A stretch of DNA of 6,191 bases, from assembly GCA_020848015.1 (NCBI GenBank), contig JADLBA010000065.1:1-6191 (forward strand), in the 5' to 3' direction. The notes under the pieces are model-generated. The model did no database searches. It saw only the letters and a program-made list of their open reading frames with translations, and was not told the origin of the DNA. Both the position numbers and the translations under genes were made by a program. Positions 1 to 5,625 of this stretch are shown here, one piece after another. Origin of the DNA: Crocinitomicaceae bacterium. Its GTDB lineage: Bacteria > Bacteroidota > Bacteroidia > Flavobacteriales_D > Sanyastnellaceae. The number at the start of each line of letters is the position of its first letter. Positions within the stretch are counted from its first letter, which is position 1.

Positions 1-5
1 TAAAT

Positions 6-437
6 TTACGGCACTACTTCAAACTCGACTACGCTGATAAAGCTAACATTGGTTGATTTATCGAGCGGGGTACCGGCGGGAAGCCAAATGGGCATTGTTG
101 TGCAGACTTCTGTTTTCGTTCCATGCCAGTAAGAGGACGAACTTCCATAGGCCGAGATAGAGCCATATCCGTTTGTCGCAACCGAAATGGCTGTTCCATC
201 AACCAGAATCTGGTGCTGAGAAGGAGCGGTCTGCATACTCGAGCCTCCGGCGCTTTCAGATCTCTGCCCAAGACAACTCTCAATTTTCCAAACATGGTCG
301 GCTGGGACAGTAGAGGGAGAATTAATAAGGAGTACCTGTTTGAACTGCAGGCTTTGTGCTTTCAATTGATTCATCTGAGCAAAAAGAAAAAAAGAGAGTG
401 CAGCAGAAAACAGAAAAATTGAAAATGATCTTTTCAT
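6..437 (-). CDS. Small exported protein with a VPAxxVWKIES/PIWLPAG module
   Basis: This 143-residue protein starts with a clear signal peptide: MKRS, a hydrophobic run to about residue 20, and likely cleavage near KAQ|S at residue 28. The mature part is one compact module. It begins with a beta-rich stretch and VPADHVWKIES (44-54). A loop rich in Gly and Ser follows, with QILVDG (76-81). It ends with PIWLPAG (116-122) and ISVVEF (134-139), stopping four residues later at VVP. I have an impression that similar small exported proteins occur in Bacteroidota, but I know no function for them. The same motifs recur in the divergent neighbour at 913-1917, in swapped order. The start at 437 is the only one that gives a full signal peptide. 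No Shine-Dalgarno is visible, as is usual in the phylum. The stop lies within the window, so the gene is complete. It is probably a surface or secreted structural protein; no catalytic motif is seen. Confidence 0.8.
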   Translation of the reverse strand: MKRSFSIFLFSAALSFFLFAQMNQLKAQSLQFKQVLLINSPSTVPADHVWKIESCLGQRSESAGGSSMQTAPSQHQILVDGTAISVATNGYGSISAYGSSSSYWHGTKTEVCTTMPIWLPAGTPLDKSTNVSFISVVEFEVVP

Positions 438-567
438 AAGGGTAGTTTTTACTATTGATTTTTTTATGAGGGTTAAAGTTAAGGATACTTTTTTTGTTAA
501 TCAAAACAAAATATACTGATAGACAACTATAGAAAAGAAAATTTCTTCCTTTATCTCCACACCAATA

Positions 568-582
568 ACGAAGATATACCTA
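568..582 (-). promoter_or_regulatory. Candidate Bacteroidota promoter for the 6-437 gene
   Basis: Read on the minus strand, the site is TAGGTATATCTTCGT. Its core TATCTTCG (569-576) differs by one base from the Bacteroidota -7 consensus TAnnTTTG. A TTG (minus strand, 597-599) lies 20 nt upstream, at the usual -33 spacing. Transcription would start near 562 and give a leader of about 125 nt. The same 15-mer, with one mismatch, lies just before the gene at 4158, which supports a regulatory role. This is inference from consensus and recurrence. Confidence 0.4.
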
Positions 583-625
583 AATCATTAATTGAGCAAC
601 TGCGGGTTTCTATAATTTTTCGCAC

Positions 626-660
626 CTTTGAGTGACCCCATTCTGTTTTCAAACGACAAA
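626..660 (+). repeat. 35-nt direct repeat, copy 1
   Basis: The right half, CTGTTTTCAAACGACAAA (643-660), matches positions 2041-2058 exactly over 18 nt. The left half (626-642) aligns without gaps to 2024-2040, sharing CTTTG, GT and CCC. By hand count about 30 of 35 positions match. Similarity stops sharply at the right edge. The copy lies 252 nt upstream of the gene at 913. Copy 2 also lies upstream of a plus-strand exported-protein gene. It could be a regulator site, a relic of duplication of an upstream region, or a small dispersed repeat. Confidence 0.75.
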
Positions 661-831
661 ATGCATTATCCAAATAAGAATTTACCGAAAAGGGCGCTGT
701 GGCAGTGTGCCAGCTCGAAGATTTTACCTACGTAAACACAACGGATAAAAACAGGTTACTCTCTAAAAGGTAGCGGCTATTTTTTTATGGGGCAATAGCT
801 AATTTTATTAGATAATAACGAACAATAATCT

Positions 832-839
832 TACATTTG
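832..839 (+). promoter_or_regulatory. Candidate -7 promoter element for the 913 gene
   Basis: TACATTTG is an exact match to the Bacteroidota -7 consensus TAnnTTTG. No good TTTG is visible about 20 nt upstream, so the -33 element is weak or replaced. Transcription would begin near 846, giving a leader of about 65 nt before the ATG at 913. A 13-nt palindrome, CTAATTTTATTAG (799-811), sits at the expected -33 region and could bind a regulator. Confidence 0.45.
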
Positions 840-912
840 GCAGAGTAGAAATTGTTAGGAAGGCTGCATTTACACCTAACCTATTTTTATTATTCACAAA
901 TAACCAATTTTT

Positions 913-1917
913 ATGAAAGCGAAAAACTCTACCTCCTTTTCCAAGCTTCTCACCCTGCCCATTATCGCTCTGACGCTGCTTACTTCCGGTTGGGCAGACA
1001 ATCTGCAAGGTCAGTGCAAGCCTTCCATCAAAATAGATGGTAAAATATCGTTGGTTGATGGTGTTCAGCATTTCCCTTTCTGGTTGCATTCCGGGCAAAC
1101 GCTGGCGATCGCTTCCAGCGTACACTCCATTTCAGTCATCGAATTCGATCAGGTGGGTGCCAGTTTAGAATTTGCGAATGTGCTGTCTATCACTTCCACT
1201 ACTCCGGTGGCAGTTCCCAGCGGGAAAGTGTGGAAAGTGGAGTCTGCCCTTCGTGCGAGTACCTCCTCTACTTACACCAGCATGACTTTCCAAAATACCG
1301 GCACCTACACCTTTGTAGTACCGGGATGCGCTGAACAAATTTGTATAGAGGCCTGGAGTGGTGGTGGTGGTGGTGGTGGTGGTTATTACCGTAATACTTC
1401 TCCTTACCCTATTGCTGCAGGCGGTGGCGGTGGCGGCGGTGGTTATGGTTCTGAATGTTTTACAGTTACTCCTGGCGATACCTATACCGTAACGGTAGGG
1501 GCAGGCGGTGCCGCTGGAAACAATCAGCAAGGAGGAGGAGGCTCCGGTGGTGCGGGAACTAACGGTGGACAGTCAAGTGTCGGCACACTTCTCGTCGTCA
1601 CCGGTGGCCAGGGAGGCACCGGAGGTACTGCTTCCGGTTCAAGTGGAACAGGAGGAACGGGCGGTACCGGTGGTACCACTACAGCGCTCAATATGGCTCC
1701 CGGTGCAGTAGGACTGAATGGCACCTGGCTACTCAATAATTGGCCCCCTTCAGGTGCAGGCGGAGCAGGTGGAAACGGTGGAGCAGGTGGTGGATCTGTA
1801 ACCGGCAATGGAACCGGGCTTCCCGGCAGCAGCCCCGGAGGAGGAGGAGGAGGAGGAGCATATCTTAGCGGGAGCGGAGGAAAAGGAGGAGATGGCAAGG
1901 TCATTATCTCTTGGTAA
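913..1917 (+). CDS. Exported glycine-rich-domain protein with a split VWKVES module
   Basis: This is a 334-residue protein. Residues 1-28 form a signal peptide: a Lys-containing start, the hydrophobic LLTLPIIALTLL, and likely cleavage at GWA|D. Residues 38-80 carry SIKIDG, FPFWLHSG and ISVIEF, which match the second half of the module in the 6-437 protein. They are followed by residues 84-113 with VPSGKVWKVES (101-111), matching that module's first half. From about residue 124 to the end is a glycine-rich domain: the lead-in FQNTGTYTFVVPG, then EAWSGGG, TPGDTYTVTVGAGG (186-199), long Gly/Ser/Thr runs and the closing GKVIISW. That layout is typical of the glycine-rich domain found in bacterial surface and phage tail proteins (Pfam Gly_rich_2-like). 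Two eight-Gly runs (150-157 and 170-177) and a seven-Gly run (309-315) occur. No type IX secretion C-terminal domain is evident. The likely role is a surface or secreted structural protein or adhesin; this is inferred from composition only. Confidence 0.85.
   Translation: MKAKNSTSFSKLLTLPIIALTLLTSGWADNLQGQCKPSIKIDGKISLVDGVQHFPFWLHSGQTLAIASSVHSISVIEFDQVGASLEFANVLSITSTTPVAVPSGKVWKVESALRASTSSTYTSMTFQNTGTYTFVVPGCAEQICIEAWSGGGGGGGGYYRNTSPYPIAAGGGGGGGGYGSECFTVTPGDTYTVTVGAGGAAGNNQQGGGGSGGAGTNGGQSSVGTLLVVTGGQGGTGGTASGSSGTGGTGGTGGTTTALNMAPGAVGLNGTWLLNNWPPSGAGGAGGNGGAGGGSVTGNGTGLPGSSPGGGGGGGAYLSGSGGKGGDGKVIISW
1360..1383 (+). repeat. (GGT)8 trinucleotide tandem repeat in a coding region
   Basis: Eight consecutive GGT codons encode Gly150-Gly157 of the exported glycine-rich protein. 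The second eight-Gly run uses mixed GGC/GGT codons, whereas this one is perfect at the DNA level, which favours replication slippage. Changes in copy number would add or remove single glycines without breaking the frame. Confidence 0.9.
1837..1857 (+). repeat. (GGA)7 trinucleotide tandem repeat in a coding region
   Basis: Seven perfect GGA codons encode Gly309-Gly315 near the C-terminus of the glycine-rich protein. The codon differs from the GGT tract at 1360, so the two tracts probably expanded independently. Slippage would alter length in frame. Confidence 0.9.
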
Positions 1918-2023
1918 TTCCTGTTCGATTCCCCGTTCTTCCTGCTACTTTAAAAAAACACTATACCTATTGATTTCAGCGGGCTAAGATGCCGTGTGCT
2001 TTGTGTGTCGTTCACTTAACGGT

Positions 2024-2058
2024 CTTTGCGTAAACCCTTGCTGTTTTCAAACGACAAA
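2024..2058 (+). repeat. 35-nt direct repeat, copy 2
   Basis: Partner of the repeat at 626-660. The 18-nt core at 2041-2058 is identical, and the 17 nt to its left match partially without gaps. It ends 163 nt upstream of the EEP-domain gene start, compared with 252 nt for copy 1, so it is probably not a core promoter part. The two copies bracket the glycine-rich-protein gene in direct orientation, so recombination between them could delete that gene. Confidence 0.75.
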
Positions 2059-2092
2059 TAGAACAATAAATAGTGCCAACTTATAACCCTGC

Positions 2093-2108
2093 TGGGTCGC
2101 ACGACCCA
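2093..2108. promoter_or_regulatory. GC-rich inverted repeat TGGGTCG-CA-CGACCCA
   Basis: This is a perfect 7-bp inverted repeat with a 2-nt centre (or 6 bp with a 4-nt loop) in otherwise AT-rich DNA. Pairing can extend past one C/A mismatch (G2091-C2110, T2090-A2111). No T tract follows on either strand, so it does not look like an intrinsic terminator. It may be an operator, a REP-like unit, or a 5' leader hairpin of the downstream gene. Confidence 0.45.
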
Positions 2109-2221
2109 ACAACAATCATCCTCTAATGCAATATATTCAATCCCTTTTGTAAAAGTAGCGTTAACAAAACCGGTATTTTGTAATTCAGCTTTACATTGCC
2201 TCTTTTCAGCTACTAACCGAT

Positions 2222-4087
2222 ATGCGCTTTTCCTTTTTCCGGATTTTTTTTTCTTTTGTATGGGTACCAGTTGCGGCTTCAATGTACGCTCAACAAACCG
2301 CCATAACAATGGATGGCTACTTTGGCGACTGGCTCTCCGGCCTCCCGTCATTCGCGGAAGCCGATGTATATAGTGGCGTTAATCTCAACGGCATTCAAGT
2401 TACCAACGATGACAATTACCTCTATTTAAAGTTGACGGCAAGTGAAGAATTTGATCTGCATGACAACCTGATACCCCATACCACCTGGCTATATCTCGAC
2501 ACTGATATGAATGGTAACACCGGCTCCTCGGCAGCAACGGGTTTCGGTGCTGAGATCGGAATTAATTTCCGCTTGCACTACGTGAATTTTTATGCCACCG
2601 GTCTTTTCGGAATTGATTTTTCTACTATTGGCCTGCGAACTTTTCCAAGCTATACCAGTGACACCTTTGAAATTGCTATTTCCCGCAATGCAATGCCAGA
2701 TGAGAGCACCCCATTATTTAGCGGAAATAATATCAAGATACTTTTTCGCAATACTGCCAACTCCGACTACCTACCCAACATCGGGACTTTTTTTACCTAT
2801 AGTTTTAACAACAATTCCATCGGTCCGGTGTCGCCCATTTCTCTCGAAAAAGAAAATCCTTCGGCCATAAGGGTGATCGCTTACAATACCAATGGACGGT
2901 TATCGCTGACCGACTCCCAAGACAACTATGGCCGTATCTTGCCTTCTGTGAATCCTGATATCATCGCCTTAAGCGAGTGTTATCTCCAGAGCGAACTTTT
3001 TGTAAAAGACCTTGTGGATAGCTGGCTACCACTGCCTGGTTACGGTTGGTATGTCACAAAAGATGATTACGATATGATGATCTGTTCGCGCTGGCCTTTT
3101 ATTCAAACGTGGGATACTCCCGATCGTCAGTACGCAGCACTCATACACCTTCCTGATTATTACACCCACGATCTATTGCTTATCAACGCGCATCTTCAGT
3201 GCTGCTCAGATGATGCCACCCGGCAGACGCAGTGCGATGAAATCATTTCATTTATCGCAGATGCCAAAAATCCTGGAGGAGAAATATCCATCCCACAAAA
3301 CACTCCCATACTTTATGCCGGCGATCTGAACCTAGTAGGATACTCGCAACAACTCACTACCCTGCTTACGGGCGATATTCAGGACAATCTCACTTACGGT
3401 TCTGATGCTGCACCCGATTGGGACAACAGTTCATTTACTGATGAAGTATGCCGCAATACAGCGCTCCGGATGTGCTATACCTGGCGGGATGATGGCGATT
3501 CTTATCCTCCTGCTAGGATGGATTATTTTCTCTATTCCGACGCTGTAATGAGTGTCGCAAAATCATTTATTCTTGAAACAGAAGAGATGACATCGAACCA
3601 ATTGATGACGAATGGGCTAGAAGAAATGGATACCTGGGGAGCCAGTGACCACTTTCCGGTGATAGCCGATTTTTTAATAGAAACCATTCCCCTGTCAGAC
3701 AGCGATGGCGACCTAATCAACGATCCTTTCGATAATTGCCCCTCCGTCCCTAATGCCTTACAGGCCGATTTCAATTTAAATGGAACAGGTGATGCCTGCG
3801 AGGATACGGACGGCGATTTTCTTTCTGATGAAACGGAACTTACTATCAGTATGACCGATCCGGAAGACCAGGACACAGATGATGACGGGCTGACCGATCA
3901 GTTCGAGATACAGGTAACGCAAACCGATCCGCTCAATGCTGATTCAGACAACAACGGATGCAACGACGGGGTGCAACTCGCCGGTCAATGTGGTACTGCC
4001 TGCCCCGCCGATCTCAATCACAATGGCCTTATAGATGTCAACGATCTCATCATCTTTATTTCAGTTTACGGAAGTAGCTGTGACTAA
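2222..4087 (+). CDS. Secreted endonuclease/exonuclease/phosphatase-family protein with TSP3 and dockerin-like C-terminus
   Basis: This is a 621-residue exported multidomain protein. A signal peptide (1-24, ending near YAQ|Q) is followed by a beta-rich domain, about 27-205. It begins ITMDGYFGDW and includes YLYLKL and WLYLDTDMNGNTG, resembling carbohydrate-binding CBM9/DOMON-like modules. Residues 216-486 are an EEP (DNase I/exonuclease III-like) domain. It has N222 (AYNTNG), E252 (ALSEC), H324 (INAHL), D368 and N370 (YAGDLN), D434 (RMDYFLYS) and D476-H477 (GASDHFPV), the full set of metal-binding and catalytic positions expected. Residues 492-588 hold thrombospondin type 3-like calcium repeats (DSDGD, DNCPSVPN, DTDGDFLSD, DTDDDGLTD). 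The end, CPADLNHNGLIDVNDLIIF, is a dockerin/EF-hand-like segment. The substrate is unknown: DNA, RNA, a phospholipid or another phosphodiester are all possible. The acidic repeats suggest calcium-stabilised extracellular work. The ATG at 2222 gives the full signal peptide; no Shine-Dalgarno is seen. No typical type IX sorting domain is evident. Confidence 0.88.
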   Translation: MRFSFFRIFFSFVWVPVAASMYAQQTAITMDGYFGDWLSGLPSFAEADVYSGVNLNGIQVTNDDNYLYLKLTASEEFDLHDNLIPHTTWLYLDTDMNGNTGSSAATGFGAEIGINFRLHYVNFYATGLFGIDFSTIGLRTFPSYTSDTFEIAISRNAMPDESTPLFSGNNIKILFRNTANSDYLPNIGTFFTYSFNNNSIGPVSPISLEKENPSAIRVIAYNTNGRLSLTDSQDNYGRILPSVNPDIIALSECYLQSELFVKDLVDSWLPLPGYGWYVTKDDYDMMICSRWPFIQTWDTPDRQYAALIHLPDYYTHDLLLINAHLQCCSDDATRQTQCDEIISFIADAKNPGGEISIPQNTPILYAGDLNLVGYSQQLTTLLTGDIQDNLTYGSDAAPDWDNSSFTDEVCRNTALRMCYTWRDDGDSYPPARMDYFLYSDAVMSVAKSFILETEEMTSNQLMTNGLEEMDTWGASDHFPVIADFLIETIPLSDSDGDLINDPFDNCPSVPNALQADFNLNGTGDACEDTDGDFLSDETELTISMTDPEDQDTDDDGLTDQFEIQVTQTDPLNADSDNNGCNDGVQLAGQCGTACPADLNHNGLIDVNDLIIFISVYGSSCD

Positions 4088-4112
4088 AAAAAAGTAGCAG
4101 GAAAATGTGCAA

Positions 4113-4127
4113 TAGGTGTATCTTCGT
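4113..4127 (+). promoter_or_regulatory. Candidate Bacteroidota promoter for the 4158 gene
   Basis: TAGGTGTATCTTCGT contains TATCTTCG (4119-4126), one base from the -7 consensus TAnnTTTG. It matches the minus-strand motif at 568-582 in 14 of 15 positions. Transcription would begin near 4133 and produce a leader of about 25 nt before the ATG at 4158. No good -33 TTTG is seen. If this is the promoter, the in-frame upstream ATG at 4116 lies within it and cannot be the start. Confidence 0.4.
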
Positions 4128-4157
4128 AAAGACAACCTATTCACAAATTCCTATACT

Positions 4158-4985
4158 ATGAAATACTTTTTAATCTTTTGGTTTTTCTTCATCGCAGGTA
4201 CTCTTTTTTCTCAAGTTCAGATTGATAAAAACATTCAACTCACCGGTTCGGGATCCGATGCGAAAATTTCCGGTATTGAAGAAATTTCTTCTCCAGAAGA
4301 TGCTGTCAGTGCAGAGGCAGAACAAAAAAATCAGTTGACTTATGCCGGCGCAACTAACGTAGGAAACGACCTGAGCATTACCCTATCACCCGCCATTACG
4401 GCCTATACTACGGGGATGATGTTGCATTTTCTGTGTCCGGTTGACATCACAGGAAGCACAACGTTAAATGTAAATTCCGTTGGAGCCATCGCGATCAAAA
4501 AGAATTTTAACTCTGACCTTGCCTCCGGCGATCTTAAGTCGGGTCAAATGGTATCGGTCATTTATGACGGCACAAATTTCCAGATGATCAGTCAGTTGGC
4601 CACCGCACCATCGGCAGGACTTTCCGCTGAAAACAGCAGCAACAGTTCTACCTGGACATCCAGCAATAGCTCTTCCGACTGGGAAGACATCACTACACAT
4701 ACTCATACGGCAGGGCAAACCGGGAGGTACTTTATCGCCGCATCATTTGAATCTATAGATGGATCGGGTGGCACCAATCAACTAATCAGGATCAATGCCA
4801 ATGGAAAAGTGAGCAGCACCGTTTCTGTGGGAACATATCTCAGTTCATTCCAATACTACACTCTGACCATGCTGGTGGATCTCAATTCCGGAGAAACGGT
4901 AAAATTGCAAAACCAGAACAATTGGAATTACTGCTGCAAAAACCAGGTGAAGAATATAAAATTTTCACTCATTAAAGTTATGTGA
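4158..4985 (+). CDS. Exported protein with a phage tail-fibre-like module
   Basis: This is a 275-residue protein from the ATG at 4158. That start is preferred over an in-frame ATG at 4116 because it begins the signal peptide directly (MKYFLIFWFFFIAGTLFSQ, cleavage after residue 19). Residues 20-58 include KISGIEEI...EDAV, resembling the stalk segments that precede phage fibre repeats (compare the common 'I.gv..P.d..DAv.k.yvd' pattern). Residues 60-136 match a module well known in phage tail fibres: LTYAGATN, SPAITAYTTGM, TTLNVNSVGAIAIKK, LKSGQMVSVIYDGTNFQMIS. A Ser/Asn-rich linker (about 145-172) leads to a C-terminal beta domain (about 176-275) with AGQTGRYFIAASF, RINANGK and LNSGETVKLQNQNNW. 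That pattern is reminiscent of C1q/TNF-like or fibre-tip jelly rolls. No other phage genes are nearby, and the signal peptide argues for a cell-surface or secreted protein rather than a virion part. The function may be adhesion or binding; this is inferred. Confidence 0.82.
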   Translation: MKYFLIFWFFFIAGTLFSQVQIDKNIQLTGSGSDAKISGIEEISSPEDAVSAEAEQKNQLTYAGATNVGNDLSITLSPAITAYTTGMMLHFLCPVDITGSTTLNVNSVGAIAIKKNFNSDLASGDLKSGQMVSVIYDGTNFQMISQLATAPSAGLSAENSSNSSTWTSSNSSSDWEDITTHTHTAGQTGRYFIAASFESIDGSGGTNQLIRINANGKVSSTVSVGTYLSSFQYYTLTMLVDLNSGETVKLQNQNNWNYCCKNQVKNIKFSLIKVM

Positions 4986-5338
4986 TGAATAATGTCATTC
5001 GGGTCAATATTTTTTTGTTTATTGTGAAATACTATGAATGAGCTATCATAAATGAAAAGTTGATATTGTCTTATCTGCTTAAACAGTTGTTCTTCCACTG
5101 CTCACGATTTTCTTTTACGTAACCGCATTTACAGAGAGCTGCCCCCATTGTTTGCGCTTCTTTTGGTAGCACCTCCGGGTGTTCAGGCAATGATAGATAC
5201 GTGGCAACATTCGCATACTGTTGGCATAAGTTTTTGTGCTTAACGATAAGTACTCATCTACAATGGTGCAGGATAGCGAGAACAGCGAACTGATACATAC
5301 GGAATCTAAATTAACTTTACTGACTTGAATGAATTGAT
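4986..5338. other. AT-rich spacer with gene remnant
   Basis: No intact gene is supported. Just past the stop at 4985, a 4-bp stem (GAAT...ATTC, about 4987-5000) is followed by a run of seven T at 5010-5016. This is at best a very weak terminator for the fibre-like gene. The rest of the region is taken up by the decayed minus-strand coding stretch at 5071-5253, described separately, and by non-coding AT-rich sequence with stops in all frames. Confidence 0.5.
5071..5253 (-). pseudogene. Unrecognised coding remnant, C-terminal fragment
   Basis: A 60-residue open stretch on the minus strand ends at a TAA (5071-5073) and is bounded upstream by a TGA (5254-5256). It has no ATG near its beginning. 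Its composition looks like a real soluble protein: QQYANVATYLSLPEHPEV, then LPKEAQTMGAALCKCGYVKE and REQW. A longer ATG-initiated frame on the same strand (5115-5354) reads over part of it but has an unnatural composition. The remnant may therefore have lost its upstream part by a frameshift near 5225-5240 or by deletion. The family is not recognised. The helix-turn-like spacing of EAQTMGAALCKCGYVKE is faintly like winged-helix ends of primase/helicase proteins, but that is speculation. Confidence 0.4.
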
Positions 5339-5625
5339 TTAATAATAACGTCAAATAAAATACTTGGAAAATGCCGTAAAATTTCTTTCTCTGAAAAAGA
5401 CAAAGGAGAAAGATTTGAACGCTTAATGAAATCCTATTTGCCTCCGCCCTTAAGTATGCCTACAAGTTCAAGGAAGTTTGGTTATGAATAGAGTTCCCAG
5501 GCAAAGCCTATTTAGGAGGTAATGATGCCGGCATTGACCTTGTAGCATTAACTAATGATGGAGATTATTGGGCAATTCAATGCAAATGCTATAAAGAAAG
5601 CTCTACTATTGATTGTCACAACTAA
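5339..5625 (+). pseudogene. Frameshifted fragment of an Mrr-type restriction nuclease domain
   Basis: Two reading frames together spell one domain. Frame 2 (about 5339-5440) reads SEKDKGERFERLMKSYL. Frame 1 (about 5440-5625) reads KYAYKFKEVWL, an in-frame TGA at 5485-5487, EFPGKAYLGGNDAGIDLVAL and GDYWAIQCKCYKESSTID, then TAA. This order (KGERFERL, KEVWLWNEFP, GIDLVA, YWAIQCK) is the N-terminal PD-(D/E)XK nuclease domain of large restriction enzymes/helicases of the type ISP kind. The catalytic D (5536-5538) and QxK (5578-5586) are visible. The TGA replaces the expected second Trp of WLWNE. A one-base frame change near 5438-5448, the nonsense codon, loss of an ATG start (a TGA precedes at 5330) and absence of the rest of the gene show that it is dead. 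Family assignment is from memory of the motifs; that it is a pseudogene is seen directly. Confidence 0.68.

Larger units (their letters stand above)
438..912. other. Divergent intergenic region, about 475 nt
   Basis: No convincing gene is seen here. The region is AT-rich and separates two divergently transcribed exported-protein genes. It holds a minus-strand promoter-like motif at 568-582, a plus-strand -7 element at 832-839 and one copy of a 35-nt direct repeat at 626-660. Small inverted repeats are also present: TTTTGTT/AACAAAA at 492-498 and 505-511, inside the predicted minus-strand leader; TGGCA-GTG-TGCCA at 700-712; and CTAAT-TTT-ATTAG at 799-811, about 20 nt before the plus-strand -7 element, where an operator could sit. 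None of the hairpins has a terminator-like T tract. Short open stretches here lack signal peptides or recognisable motifs. Confidence 0.6.
1918..2221 (+). other. Intergenic region, about 300 nt
   Basis: No gene is supported. No clear intrinsic terminator follows the stop at 1917: an A-run at 1952-1958 has no stem before it. The region holds copy 2 of the 35-nt repeat (2024-2058) and a GC-rich hairpin (2093-2108). Possible promoter fragments for the gene at 2222 are TATTTTG (2174-2180), with TTTG at 2146-2149, and TACATTG (2192-2198). Each is one base short of TAnnTTTG, so no promoter is called. Confidence 0.55.

Noticed and set aside
700..712. TGGCA-GTG-TGCCA hairpin as a terminator or attenuator
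   Set aside because: The stem is only 5 bp with no T tract on either strand, and it is far from any gene end. It could occur by chance.
1524..1904. Long proline-rich open frame on the minus strand
   Set aside because: It is the antisense of the GGN glycine codons of the plus-strand gene, which gives Pro/Val-rich text. It has no independent coding signal.
626..2058. CRISPR-like interpretation of the 35-nt repeats
   Set aside because: There are only two copies, separated by 1.4 kb with a gene between them. There is no regular spacer array and no cas genes.
4116..4157. Alternative start 14 codons upstream for the tail-fibre-like gene
   Set aside because: It would put a charged extension before the signal peptide and overlap the promoter-like motif at 4113-4127. 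The ATG at 4158 fits better.
4158..4985. Prophage remnant
   Set aside because: Only one fibre-like module is present, with a Sec signal peptide and no structural, packaging or integrase genes in the window.
5115..5354. 79-residue ATG-initiated minus-strand frame
   Set aside because: Its composition (Ser/Leu/Cys-rich, then basic) does not look like a folded protein. A different frame over 5071-5253 looks more natural, so I annotated only that remnant.
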